DNA from: Streptomyces griseoruber
Lineage (GTDB): Bacteria > Actinomycetota > Actinomycetes > Streptomycetales > Streptomycetaceae
Reading direction: 5' to 3'
NCBI RefSeq assembly: GCF_001514205.1
Contig: NZ_KQ948763.1
Coordinates: 950,017-1,014,016, forward strand
DNA length: 64,000 nucleotides
In this document: piece after piece, positions 43,024 to 52,063 of the stretch
How the letters are laid out: each line of letters starts with the position of its first letter
How positions within the stretch are numbered: position 1 is the stretch's first letter
Translations under genes and position numbers: made by a program
The notes under the pieces: generated by a model
Database searches by the model: none
What the model was told of the DNA's origin: nothing
The model's input: only the letters and a program-made list of their open reading frames with translations

Positions 43024-44217
43024 ATGCCCACCCATGTGCCCGGCCTGCGGATCGCCGTCGTCGGGGGCGGCATCGGCGGTCTTGCCGCCGCGGCCTTCCT
43101 GCACCGCGCGGGACTGACCGCCACCGTCTACGAGCAGGCGCCCGCGCTCGGCGAGGTCGGCGCCGGACTCGTCGCGGCGCCCAACGCCGTGCGGTTGCTG
43201 CGCCGTCTCGGCGTCATGGAACGGTTCCTGCGCGGGGCCCTGCCGCTGGACTGGGGTTGGGAATTCCGCCGCTGGGCGGACGGCGGCGTGCTGTCGGTGG
43301 AGAAGCTGAGCGGCGTGTGCGAGCGGCTCTACGGCGAGCGCACCTACGTCGTCCACCGGGCCGACCTGCTCGACACCGTCAAGTCGGCCGTACCCGGCGA
43401 CTGGATCCGCCTGGGCGCCCGGTGCACCTCGGTCGACGAGAGCCCGCACGGCGTGCGACTGCGTTTCGCCGACGGCAGCCGCGCAGAGGCGGACGTCGTC
43501 ATCGGCGCGGACGGCGTGCACTCCGTCGTGCGGAGCATGGTTGCCGAGCCCACACCGCCGGAGTACTCCGGCATCTGCGCCTTCCGCGCCATCGTGCCCG
43601 CCGCCGCCGCACCCGACTTCGCCCGGCGCCCCGCCCAGACCCTCTGGCTCGGGCCGGGACGGCACTTCGTGCACTACCCGATGAAGGGTGGACGGGCCGT
43701 CAATGTCGTCGCCTTCGCCCCCGCCGGGGACTACACCGAGGAGTCGTGGAGCGCGACGGCCACGAGGGAGGAGTTCCACGCCGAGTTCGCCGGCTGGGAC
43801 CCGCGGGTGACGGACCTCATCGCCGCCGGCGGCGTCCCCGGCCGCTGGGCGCTGCTGGACCGGGCGCCGCTGCGGCGCTGGAGCCGGGGCCGGGCCACCC
43901 TGCTCGGGGATGCCGCGCATCCCATGTTCCCCTTCTTCGCCCAGGGCGCGGCCCAGTCCATCGAGGACGCCGCGGTACTGGCGCGCTGCCTGGCCGAGTT
44001 GGTCGACGATCCCGAGCAGGCGCTGAAGCAGTACGAGGCGGTACGCATCGAACGCACCACACGCCTCCAGCAGATCAGTCATGGCCGCCGCGACGTCAAC
44101 CACCTGCCCGACGGCCCCGAACAACAGGCCCGCGACACGGCGCTCGCCGGGTCCGACCCCCTGGTGGGCAACGGCTGGATCTACGGCTACGACGCCGAGG
44201 AGGTGCCCGTTTCGTGA
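43024..44217 (+). CDS. FAD-dependent hydroxybenzoate/salicylate-type hydroxylase
   Basis: The 397-residue monooxygenase has AVVGGGIGGLAAAAFLHRAG, ADVVIGADGVHSVVRSMV and LLGDAAHPMFPFFAQGAAQSIEDAAVLARCL. The overall sequence is close to salicylate 1-hydroxylase and 3-hydroxybenzoate 6-hydroxylase. The ATG at 43024 follows AGAGGAG. It is divergent from the IclR regulator. An FAH-type hydrolase lies nearby at 44543, as in gentisate pathways, but no gentisate dioxygenase is in the window, so the ring-cleavage partner is open. Confidence 0.9.
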   Translation: MPTHVPGLRIAVVGGGIGGLAAAAFLHRAGLTATVYEQAPALGEVGAGLVAAPNAVRLLRRLGVMERFLRGALPLDWGWEFRRWADGGVLSVEKLSGVCERLYGERTYVVHRADLLDTVKSAVPGDWIRLGARCTSVDESPHGVRLRFADGSRAEADVVIGADGVHSVVRSMVAEPTPPEYSGICAFRAIVPAAAAPDFARRPAQTLWLGPGRHFVHYPMKGGRAVNVVAFAPAGDYTEESWSATATREEFHAEFAGWDPRVTDLIAAGGVPGRWALLDRAPLRRWSRGRATLLGDAAHPMFPFFAQGAAQSIEDAAVLARCLAELVDDPEQALKQYEAVRIERTTRLQQISHGRRDVNHLPDGPEQQARDTALAGSDPLVGNGWIYGYDAEEVPVS

Positions 44218-44542
44218 ACTCCTGCTCCGACGACCGAAGGAACCACATCGTGGCCGTCTCCGCGGATCGACGCCGTCGGACCGAGGACGAACCGGTCCGG
44301 ACGGTGCTCGCGTCCTCCGAGAGCACTCCGGACCCCCGGCTCGGCAGCTGACGCACGCCCTGGTGGGGAACGAACCTGCACGCTTCCTCCGCGAGGTCCG
44401 CGTGCGGACCGTCAACGTCAACCGCGAGGCGACCGTGCGAGATCGACACCCCGATCATCCCTCATGCCCCCAGCGGACAGGCGCCTGTCGCCGGCGGCCC
44501 GGCAGCCCGGTTCCGGAGGCGGCCCCGGGAACACCGGCGTCC
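44218..44542. other. No gene recognised
   Basis: 325 bases between the hydroxylase stop and the convergent FAH stop. No hairpin or coding pattern stands out. Confidence 0.5.
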
Positions 44543-45409
44543 TCAGCCGAGCGGACCCGAGAGGAGCTTTCGGCGGTGCTCCCCGCCCACGATCGTGTTG
44601 CGCAGGACCCCGAGGCGCTCGACCTCGACCTCCACCACGTCGCCGGGCCGCAGCAGCCAGGGCGGTGTGCGGGCGTAGCCGACACCGGACGGGGTGCCGG
44701 TGGCGAGCAGGTCACCGGGGCGCAGCGTGAGGGTGCGCGAGATGTGGGCCAGCGTCTCGCCCACGTGGTGGATCATCTGGCTGGTGGAGGCGTCCTGGAC
44801 GGTCGTGCCGTTGACGCGGGTCCGCACCCGCAGTCCGTCCCGCAGGTCACCCACCTCGCCGGCAGGCACCATGGGACCGAGCGGGCCGGAGCGGTCGGCG
44901 TTCTTGCCGAGGGTCCACTGCGAGGTCAGTTTCTGGGCCCGCCGCGCGGTGACGTCGTTGAACGTCGAGTAGCCGACCACGGCGTCGAGCGCCTCCGCGG
45001 GGTCGGCGTCCACCAGCGTCCGGCCCACCCAGGCCACGATCTCGCCCTCCCAGTCGAGACCGTCCTCGGTGGAGGGCACGGGGATCTCGGCCCCGCCGAC
45101 CGTCAGCGAACGCGTCCACCGCGCGAAGAGCGTGGGGTACTCGGGCAGTTCCTGGTCCCGGTAGGACCCTTCGGCGGCGTGTTCGAGGTAGTTCAGACCG
45201 ACGCACAGCATCTGTGCCTCCGGCAGTACCGGCGGCACCAGGTGCGCCTCACCCGCCGGCACCACCTCGCCGGTCGGCGGGCGGGCCAGCCATGTTTCGG
45301 GGTCGGCCCAGAACTCCCGCACGCCGGCCACAACGGTGAGCCTCCCGCCGCCCGGGGACAGGTTCGCCACCCGTACCTCGTCGCCGTACGCCACTCCCAC
45401 GATCTGCAT
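44543..45409 (-). CDS. Fumarylacetoacetate hydrolase family protein
   Basis: The 288-residue protein has the FAH core: LCVGLNYLEHAAEG, LDWEGEIVAWVGRTLVDADPAEALDAVVGYSTFNDVTARRAQ (metal-binding Glu pair) and TGTPSGVGYARTPPWLLRPGDVVEVEVERLG. It resembles acylpyruvate hydrolases and 5-oxopent-3-ene-1,2,5-tricarboxylate decarboxylase-like enzymes that act after ring cleavage. It is divergent from a GntR regulator with a palindrome in the 76-base gap, so it is probably under that regulator's control. Confidence 0.9.
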   Translation of the reverse strand: MQIVGVAYGDEVRVANLSPGGGRLTVVAGVREFWADPETWLARPPTGEVVPAGEAHLVPPVLPEAQMLCVGLNYLEHAAEGSYRDQELPEYPTLFARWTRSLTVGGAEIPVPSTEDGLDWEGEIVAWVGRTLVDADPAEALDAVVGYSTFNDVTARRAQKLTSQWTLGKNADRSGPLGPMVPAGEVGDLRDGLRVRTRVNGTTVQDASTSQMIHHVGETLAHISRTLTLRPGDLLATGTPSGVGYARTPPWLLRPGDVVEVEVERLGVLRNTIVGGEHRRKLLSGPLG

Positions 45410-45444
45410 GCGCACTCCTCCGTTCGGGGAAGACTGTACCGCCA

Positions 45445-45461
45445 TAACCTTCTAAAGGTTA
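45445..45461. promoter_or_regulatory. Palindrome between FAH and GntR genes
   Basis: TAACCTT and AAGGTTA arms with the 3-base centre CTA, followed by a half-match ACAACCTTTA. It overlaps the likely promoters of both divergent genes and is a good candidate operator for the GntR regulator. Confidence 0.7.
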
Positions 45462-45485
45462 CAACCTTTATGATTGAATGCCGTC

Positions 45486-46181
45486 ATGGTTACCGAGAAC
45501 CGCGCCCTGCTGGCCGGCCTGAGCGCTCCCGGCGGCACACGAGCCGAGCAACTCGCCGGCGCCCTCGAAGACCGCGTCCGCGGACTGCGTCCCGGCTCCG
45601 CGATCGGCACCATCGAGGAGATCCGGCAGGAGTCAGGTCTGGCGCGCGCCACGGTCAGCGAGGCCATCCGGCTCCTGCGCGACCGAGGGGTGCTCGAGAT
45701 CCGCCCCGGTCGCGGCGGCGGACTGTTCGTCGCGGACCAGAGCCCGGTGGTGCGGCTGCGTCACACCCTGCTCGGCGTCGTGGGAGAACCGGGCACGGTC
45801 GCGGACGCCATCGAGCTCCGCAACCATCTGGAGGAGCTCGTCGCCGTCGGCGCCGCCCGGTGCGCGGGCGCAGGCGACATCCCCGCGCTGCGGGCCTGCC
45901 TGGACGACATGGCGGCCGCGCCGGACTGGGACGCTTTCGTACGCGCCAACTGGGCACTGCACGAGCGCATCGCGCAGCTGTGCCCGAACGCGATGGCCCG
46001 CGCGGTCTATCTCGGCACGCTCGGCCACCTCACGGCATCCACCGCGCGCGCCGCCGACCGGGACGCCGATGCCTACCGGGCGAGGCGGCTGCGGATCCAC
46101 GCCGACCTGGTGGAGGCGATCGCCGCCGGGGACGAGGACGCCGTTCGCGCCGCCGTCGCGCGCCACAACCACACCGACTGA
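45486..46181 (+). CDS. GntR/FadR-type transcriptional regulator
   Basis: The 231-residue protein has the GntR winged helix (AIGTIEEIRQESGLARATVSEAIRLLRDRGVLEIRPGRGGGLFV) and an FCD helical ligand domain (ELRNHLEELVAVGAARCAG ... NWALHERIAQLCPNA ... RIHADLVEAIAAGDEDAVRAAVARH), with the metal-binding His of FCD domains. The ATG at 45486 was chosen because it lies just after the palindrome. It is divergent from FAH and 24 bases upstream of the DUF3500 gene. Confidence 0.92.
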   Translation: MVTENRALLAGLSAPGGTRAEQLAGALEDRVRGLRPGSAIGTIEEIRQESGLARATVSEAIRLLRDRGVLEIRPGRGGGLFVADQSPVVRLRHTLLGVVGEPGTVADAIELRNHLEELVAVGAARCAGAGDIPALRACLDDMAAAPDWDAFVRANWALHERIAQLCPNAMARAVYLGTLGHLTASTARAADRDADAYRARRLRIHADLVEAIAAGDEDAVRAAVARHNHTD

Positions 46182-46205
46182 ACGCACGGAGTCACGGGAG
46201 CCGTC

Positions 46206-47450
46206 ATGCCATCAGCCGAGTACCGCCAGTACCTCTACCCCTCCAACTCGCCGCGCCTGGCCTCGATCAGGGGCCTGGACGCCTACGCGTACCGGGAGAC
46301 GGCCAAGGCGGCCCCGTTCACCGGCGAGCTGATCCGCGGCTGGAAACCCCTGCAGCACGCCGAGTTCAGGGGAGTGACCGAGGACGGCACGCTGCGGCCC
46401 GGGGTGCACGCCTGGGAGCCGGCCCACCCCGGTGAGGAGGCTCCCGTCGCCGACATGGTCGCCGCGGCGCGGGACCTGCTGGCGGCGCTGGACGAGGACA
46501 CCCGCGCCAAGCTGCTCCACCCGGTGGACGCGGTCGAGTGGCAGACCTGGGCCAACCCCGAGTTCCTGCAGTTCGACACCGGCCTCCGTCTGGAGTTCCA
46601 GCCGCCGGAGGTCCGGCAGAAGGCCCTCGCACTGGTGGAGGCGTCGCTGAGCTCCGACGGCTTCCGCCTGGTGCACGACATGATGCTGATCAACGGCTTC
46701 CTCGGTGAGGTCGTCGGTCTGCAGAGCATCCTCAACGAGTTCAGCTACAACTTCGCGCTCTACGGGAATCCCGACCCCACCGCCCCGTGGGGCTGGCAGC
46801 TGTACGGCCACCACTGCGCCGTGAACTGCCTGGTCGTCGAGGGCCGCATGGTCGTCAGTCCCGCGTTCCTCGGCGCCGAACCCAACGAGATCGACGACGG
46901 CCCCCGCGCCGGCACGGTGGCCCTGACCGACCGGATCCGGCTCGGCACGGACCTGATGGCCGCGCTCCCGCAGGACCAGCGCGCCACCGCGACCGTGTAC
47001 GAGCACATGGTCGACCCCGCCATGCCGCCCGGCCGCATCCACCCCGGCGACGAACGGCATCTCGCCGGGGCCTTCCAGGACAACCGGGTGATTCCGGTCG
47101 AGGGCCTGAGGGCCGCGGACATGCCCGAGCGGGCCCGGGAGATCCTCCTGGGGATCGCCGAGTCGTTCGTGTCCCTGCTGCCGGACGGCCCGCGCGCGGC
47201 CCGGATGCGCGAGATCCGCGACCACCTCGACGAGACCTGGTTCAGCTGGATCGGCGGCCACGAGGCCGGCGACGTCTTCTACTACCGGCTCCAGTCGCCG
47301 GTGCTCATCGCCGAACTCGACCACCACTGCGGCGTCTTCCTCGACTACGACACCCCGAAGCCGTTCCACATCCACACCGTGCTGCGCACCCCGCACGGCA
47401 ACGACTACGGCCGCGCCTACGTGCGCGCCTGGCAGGCACGGAACGCCTGA
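46206..47450 (+). CDS. DUF3500-family protein
   Basis: The 414-residue protein has DTGLRLEFQPPEVRQKALALVEASLSSDGF near residue 120 and HHCAVNCLVVEGRMVVSPAFLGAEPNEIDDGPRAG in the centre. The His-rich end is SPVLIAELDHHCGVFLD and PKPFHIHTVLRTPHGNDYG. These match the uncharacterised DUF3500 family, in which several histidines may bind a metal. It follows the GntR gene and no signal peptide is seen. Biochemical role unknown; co-location with FAH suggests a hydrolytic step in the same pathway. Confidence 0.75.
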   Translation: MPSAEYRQYLYPSNSPRLASIRGLDAYAYRETAKAAPFTGELIRGWKPLQHAEFRGVTEDGTLRPGVHAWEPAHPGEEAPVADMVAAARDLLAALDEDTRAKLLHPVDAVEWQTWANPEFLQFDTGLRLEFQPPEVRQKALALVEASLSSDGFRLVHDMMLINGFLGEVVGLQSILNEFSYNFALYGNPDPTAPWGWQLYGHHCAVNCLVVEGRMVVSPAFLGAEPNEIDDGPRAGTVALTDRIRLGTDLMAALPQDQRATATVYEHMVDPAMPPGRIHPGDERHLAGAFQDNRVIPVEGLRAADMPERAREILLGIAESFVSLLPDGPRAARMREIRDHLDETWFSWIGGHEAGDVFYYRLQSPVLIAELDHHCGVFLDYDTPKPFHIHTVLRTPHGNDYGRAYVRAWQARNA

Positions 47451-47822
47451 GCGGAGAAGGACCAGGAAGTCACGGAGAAGAGGGTGCCCCGGATCTGCGC
47501 AGGACGCTGGAGGTCTCTGCCGGCCCGGTCGTGGTCGCTCATGTCGGTCCAGATGCGCCGGTGGCGGCGTCGCACACGGACCGGAGCATCGTCAACATCT
47601 CCCGGCCTGCGTCGGTCACTCGTTCTCCTCGGCGTCCAGCCGGAGGGGTTCGTCGGTGCTCACGGCTCCTTCATCGAGCGAGCAGAACCGCTGGACATCA
47701 CGCGGTGGCTCATCGAGGGTCTCGCGGTCTGGTCCTGTCCTGTGACCGACCCGTCCCCCAGAGCGGCCCGACGCCGACCGGGCCGCCTCACCGGTGCCCC
47801 CAACCACGCCCAGGAGAAACCC
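47451..47822. other. Gap without a recognised gene
   Basis: 372 bases before the glyoxalase-fold gene. Several frames are open, but none has a start with a ribosome site or a family pattern. The long upstream extension of the next reading frame was rejected. Confidence 0.5.
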
Positions 47823-48326
47823 GTGACCGACCGCCACCAGCCCGACAACCCCACCCTCACCGACATGCTCGGCCGAGCCCGCGAACTGGGCCATCTCGTC
47901 CTCTACGTCTCCGACCTGGACCGCTCCCTGGTCTTCTACCGCGACATACTCGGCTGGCCCATCGTCACCCCCGCCCGACCGCACTTCCGCGCCGCCGTCT
48001 TCCGCGCCGGCAACACCCACCACGACTTCCTGCTCATCGAGGTCGGCAAGAACGCCCAGCCCATTCCCAAGGGCCCCCACGTCGGCATGTACCACTTCGG
48101 CGTGAAGGTCGGCGACAGCGACGACGACCTGCGCGCCCTCCTGGGCCGCATCCAGGCCCACCCCGACATCGTCACCCTCGCAGGCGCCGTCGACAGCGGC
48201 TTCATCCGTTCCCTCTACGTCCATGACCCCGACGGCTTCGAAGTCGAGCTCTACACCGACGTCCCCGGCTGGGACTGGAACGACCCCCGCCTCTTCGAGG
48301 TGTCCCGCCGCCCCCTGCGCCTCTGA
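47823..48326 (+). CDS. Single-domain VOC (glyoxalase/dioxygenase) protein
   Basis: The 167-residue protein has one vicinal-oxygen-chelate domain with His in ELGHLVLYVSDLDRSLVFYRD, His in MYHFGVKVGD and Glu in PDGFEVELYTD. This complete 2-His-1-Glu set suggests a metal enzyme such as a small catechol-2,3-dioxygenase-like protein. The GTG at 47823 was selected because the domain begins directly after it. It is monocistronic as far as seen. Confidence 0.8.
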   Translation: MTDRHQPDNPTLTDMLGRARELGHLVLYVSDLDRSLVFYRDILGWPIVTPARPHFRAAVFRAGNTHHDFLLIEVGKNAQPIPKGPHVGMYHFGVKVGDSDDDLRALLGRIQAHPDIVTLAGAVDSGFIRSLYVHDPDGFEVELYTDVPGWDWNDPRLFEVSRRPLRL

Positions 48327-48428
48327 CCACGGTCCCGGCTCAACCGGTCCTGCTTCGCCTCGGCATCGGATCGGAGTTGTCGGCGTACACATGAACGTGG
48401 CTCCGGCAGGCCGGGCTCGGCGTCGGGC

Positions 48429-49490
48429 TCAGGGGCGCCCGCGTCGGGCGACGTCGCCCAGCCAGGCGAGGCTCGGCTTCGGGTGGCGTTCGAAGGTCTC
48501 CCGGTCGACGGCGATCAGGCCGAGAGTCGGCTTCCAGTCGCCCCAGCGGTAGTTGTCGAGGGCGCTCCGGTGCAGGTAGCCCCGGACGTCGATGCCGTCG
48601 TCGATCGCGGCGAACAGACCGTTCAGAGCCCCTTGCGTGTAGGCGATCCGTCGGCTGTCGTCGGTGGTGGAGATGCCGTTCTCGGTCACGAGGACCGGGA
48701 TCCCGCCCGTGACGTCCCAGGTGTGACGGACGGACATGCCGAGAGCGTCGGGCCGGTACGCCTTGCCCATCATGGTGTTGTCGGGGTGCGGCGGATGCGG
48801 CTCGATGCCCTCGGGTCCGACCCACTCGCTGGTGTACGACCGGACACCGACGAAGTCGTCACCCCGCGAGCCTTCGAGGTACAGGTCCTCCCAGACGTAC
48901 TCGATCTCGCGGAGCCTGTCCTCGGCTCCGGGCCTCGCGGCGAGGGCGCGGCTGGCGACGGTCCAGCCCACGGCCGCGTCGGTGTTCGCGCGGACCACCT
49001 CCCGGACCGCGTGATGGGCCTTCACCAGGGCGGCACCGATCTCCGGGTCGGGGGCGGGCAGCCTCACAGGCGCGTTGTCGGCGCCGGCCAGGCCCTGCGA
49101 CGCGCCACTGCGGCGGGCCGGCCCCCCTCCTCGGCGAACCACCGCGGGTTGGAGAAGTGGTGGAGTGTGATGACGGGCGTCAGACCGAGCGAGAAGGCGG
49201 TGTCGATCATCCGCCGGTAGTGGGCGAGTTCGGCACGGGCGAAGTGTCCCGGCACCGGTTCGACGCGCGCCCACTCGACACCGAACCGGTAGGCGTTGAG
49301 TCCGGCGTCCGCGAGCAGCCGCATGTCCTCCTCGAAACGGTGGTAGCTGTCGATCGCGTCGCCGCTGCGCTCCAGCCCGGGCCGCTGCCCCTCCAGGGCC
49401 CACCAGTCGCTGTTGACGTTGTTGCCCTCGGTCTGGTGCGGGGAGCTGGAGGCTCCCCACAGGAACGGCGTCGTGAGAGGAGACAGGCGG
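48429..49490 (-). pseudogene. Broken GH1 beta-glucosidase
   Basis: Two frames together give a GH1 enzyme. The first encodes LTTPFLWGASSSPHQTEGNN, RPGLERSGDAIDSYHRFEED and MRLLADAGLNAYRFGVEWAR, ending HHFSNPRWFAEEGG. The second encodes GLAGADNAPVRLP...IPVLVTENGISTTDDSRRIAYT, with the nucleophile Glu in TENG, and ends LGDVARRG. Between them ~55 residues including the acid/base NEP motif are missing and the frame shifts near 49105. The start codon is also unclear. The enzyme is inactive by sequence. Confidence 0.85.
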
Positions 49491-51296
49491 TCAGATGGGG
49501 TAGTCGTCCGCGGCGCGTTCGGTCCATGCCGCGGGCACGGGTTCGCCGGAGGTGACACCTGCTTCGCCGAAGGCGTCGACGGCCACCCAGTACTCCGCGC
49601 CCGCGTTGAGGGAACGCAGATCGAGGGCCGTGCGCTCGTACACCAGCCAGCTGTGGTACAGCTTCTCCGGGTGACGGCCGTAGCGGACGTTGTACCCGAC
49701 GGCTCCGGCGGCGGCGTCCCACTCGATCCGGGCGGTGCGGTCGTCCACGCGGGTGGCCCGCGCACGGACCGGAGGCGGGGCGTCGCCGTCGCCGGTCCCG
49801 AAAACGCGCACCCCGCTGACGGCGAAGACGCCGTCGAACGGCAGCCGGCCGCTGGTCACGCGGACGAAGCGGGTCCGCCGCGGCGCGTCCAGGACGATGT
49901 AGGCGTGGGGAGCGTCGACGCCCGTCCCGCGGGAATCGCGTACGACGGTCCAGTCCTGCCCGTCCCGCGAGATCTCGACCACGAACTCCGCCGGCTGGTG
50001 GCTCGGGAAGATGCCCCGCCAGGAATGGCCCTTGTCCACTCCCTCGGAGGTGTGCGGCGCGCCGTCGGCCAGCTCGTGGTCCGCCAGATTGATCTGCAGG
50101 GCGTGCACGGTCTTGCCCGCACCGAGGTCGACGGTGAGGGACTCGCCCGGTTCGCCGCTCGCGGCCGCCCACCAGGTGCGGACGTCCTCGTCGACGGCGG
50201 ACGCCGGGTCGTGGCCGGGCGCCGAGGACGAGGCGACGGCAGCCACCTTGTAGGAGAGCAGCATCCAGGCGGGTGGCGTCCACGGATCGAACGGGCCGTC
50301 CGGGACCGTCGTCGGGTAGTCGGCGAAGTTCTGGTTGCAGAACAGCACACCGTCGTCGTCGAAACCGGCCGGGAAGATCCCGACGCGGCGCTCGAACACG
50401 TCGTTCACCGAGATGCGCATGGTCGCCGCGTGCCACCAGTTTCCGTGCCGGTCCTGGAACGTGCTGCCGTGTCCGGCGCCGGTGATGAATCCGCCCGGCT
50501 TCGACGAGAAGGGACTGTCGGGGGAGTAGGTGAAGGGCCCCAGGGGGGATGACGCCGTGTAGTACCCGTCGGCATAGGTGTTGAACTGCGTGCCGGGCGC
50601 CGAGTACTGCAGGTAGTACGTACCGTCGCGCTCGGTCATCCACGCGCCCTCGATGTAGGGGGTGGTGCCGGTGACCTGGGCGAGGAGCCTCTCCCGCTCG
50701 TTCTGCGGCGGTGCGACGACGTAGTCCTCGCCGAGTTGCTCCCAGCCGTGGGCGAGGACATCGGAGCTGATCAGAGGCGAAGGCTCGCCGATCGGACTGA
50801 AGCTGTCCGAGAGCCGGACCCCGTAGAGGGGTGTCTTGTTGTCACACCCCCAGTAGAGGTATACGGACTGGTCGGTGTCCTGGAAGAGGTTCGGGTCCCA
50901 GAAGGGGAAGGTGCCCGGCGTGACCTCGACGAAGTCGTCGGACAGAGGGTCGACGCTCCGGAAGAAGGGGCAGTTGTCCTCCTTGCGGGACGCGCTGATG
51001 TGGAGCGCCCCGTTCACCTCGCGGACGTCCGGCGCGTAGTCGAGGGCCGGCAGCTTGGACGTCGCGCGGTACTCCCACCGCAGAAGGTCCGTCGAGTGCC
51101 AGAACCCCGCGGACATCGAGACGAACATGTAGTAGCGGTCCCGGTACAGCACGATCGAGGGATCCGCTGCCTCCCGGTGGACGCTCCGCCGCGGCTCGCC
51201 GAGCTTGATGCCGCCGACCGTGCCGGAGAACCGGATGTCCTGATAGCGGTAGGAAATATCGAGCGGATTGCAGAAGGTGCGTTCTGACGACGTCAC
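49491..51296 (-). CDS. GH43 glycoside hydrolase with discoidin-like and FN3-like domains
   Basis: The 601-residue protein has a five-bladed GH43-type catalytic domain at residues ~1-330: REAADPSIVLYRDRYYMFVSMS with the general-base Asp, PFWDPNLFQDTDQSVYLYWG, and IEGAWMTERDGTYYLQYSAPG with the acid Glu. A discoidin/F5-8C-like carbohydrate-binding domain follows (~380-530), then an FN3-like domain. No signal peptide is seen from GTG 51296, so it may be cytoplasmic or the start misassigned. It would hydrolyse xylo- or arabino-oligosaccharides. Flanking GH1 scraps suggest a former sugar-utilisation operon. Confidence 0.87.
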   Translation of the reverse strand: MTSSERTFCNPLDISYRYQDIRFSGTVGGIKLGEPRRSVHREAADPSIVLYRDRYYMFVSMSAGFWHSTDLLRWEYRATSKLPALDYAPDVREVNGALHISASRKEDNCPFFRSVDPLSDDFVEVTPGTFPFWDPNLFQDTDQSVYLYWGCDNKTPLYGVRLSDSFSPIGEPSPLISSDVLAHGWEQLGEDYVVAPPQNERERLLAQVTGTTPYIEGAWMTERDGTYYLQYSAPGTQFNTYADGYYTASSPLGPFTYSPDSPFSSKPGGFITGAGHGSTFQDRHGNWWHAATMRISVNDVFERRVGIFPAGFDDDGVLFCNQNFADYPTTVPDGPFDPWTPPAWMLLSYKVAAVASSSAPGHDPASAVDEDVRTWWAAASGEPGESLTVDLGAGKTVHALQINLADHELADGAPHTSEGVDKGHSWRGIFPSHQPAEFVVEISRDGQDWTVVRDSRGTGVDAPHAYIVLDAPRRTRFVRVTSGRLPFDGVFAVSGVRVFGTGDGDAPPPVRARATRVDDRTARIEWDAAAGAVGYNVRYGRHPEKLYHSWLVYERTALDLRSLNAGAEYWVAVDAFGEAGVTSGEPVPAAWTERAADDYPI

Positions 51297-51344
51297 TTGA
51301 GGGTTTCCAATCAGCGGGTTCTGAGGTCTTCGGCTCCCGACCGA

Positions 51345-51505
51345 CGACGGCTTGCGGCATCGGGGATCGGCTCGATCCGCGCCCACTCGGTACCGAAGCG
51401 ATGGGCGTTGAGCCCGGCGTCCGCGAGCAACCGCATGTCCCTCGCGGTACCGGTGGTAGCTGTCACAGGCGTCGCCGCTGTGCTCCATGCCCGGGATGCG
51501 CCCCG
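51345..51505 (-). pseudogene. GH1 N-terminal fragment upstream of GH43
   Basis: Two frames give GMEHSGDACDSYHRY then DMRLLADAGLNAHRFGTEWARIEPIP, nearly the same segment as in the broken GH1 gene at 48429-49490. A frameshift separates the two parts and nothing upstream or downstream continues. It is a second GH1 scrap on the other side of GH43. Confidence 0.75.
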
Positions 51506-52063
51506 GAGGCGACCGGGAGCGAGTGCGGTCATCGTCGACTGCCTTCCTGAGCGCCGATGTGAGGAGCCCGGCGGGACGTGGATTCAAGTGACGGCTGTGC
51601 TCGGACGTCAATATTTACCATGTGGTTGGTTTTCGCTGGAACGTAGACCGGGAGCGTGGGGCGGGGAAGGTCGCAGGGCGATTTCGTAACCTGAGCGTTA
51701 CAGGAGGAAGGGGGGTGCAGTCCCGCTGCCCAAGGGCGGCCGACCGCGCTCCAGCGGGCGGTCTCGCGCGGGGACGCCGGGCGCTTGCGGGGCCGGCCCA
51801 GCGGCGGCTCGCGTCGCAGGGGCGCGATGGCCGTCTTCATGCGCTGGTGGTGCCCGCGGTGGCCCTTGTTGCGGAGAAAGAGCCGTGTCACCGTGGTGAC
51901 CGCTCCCTCGGTCGGATCGCCATGGACTGCGACGTGACCGAGACCGCGGTGCGCCCGACCCCGGCGGGGTGCCTCCTCGGATGCACCGGCAAGACCCGCG
52001 CCACCCGCACGCTCTGCTCACCCGCCCATGCCACCCCCTCGGGTGGGCGCAGCCGCGGCCGTA
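51506..52063. other. No gene supported
   Basis: About 560 bases. A minus-strand stretch near 51870-51930 reads GDPTEGA, reminiscent of P-type ATPases, but without any other family motif. The remaining frames are Arg/Pro-rich. Confidence 0.45.

Noticed and set aside
43024..45409. Complete gentisate pathway
   Set aside because: A 3-hydroxybenzoate 6-hydroxylase-like enzyme and an FAH protein are present but no gentisate dioxygenase or maleylpyruvate isomerase was found in the window.
47484..47822. Upstream extension of the glyoxalase-fold frame
   Set aside because: The extension is Arg/Ser-rich and unlike the family; the GTG at 47823 directly precedes the domain.
51870..51930. GDPTEGA motif suggesting a P-type ATPase fragment
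   Set aside because: A single short motif, no DKTGT or other conserved segment nearby; could be chance.
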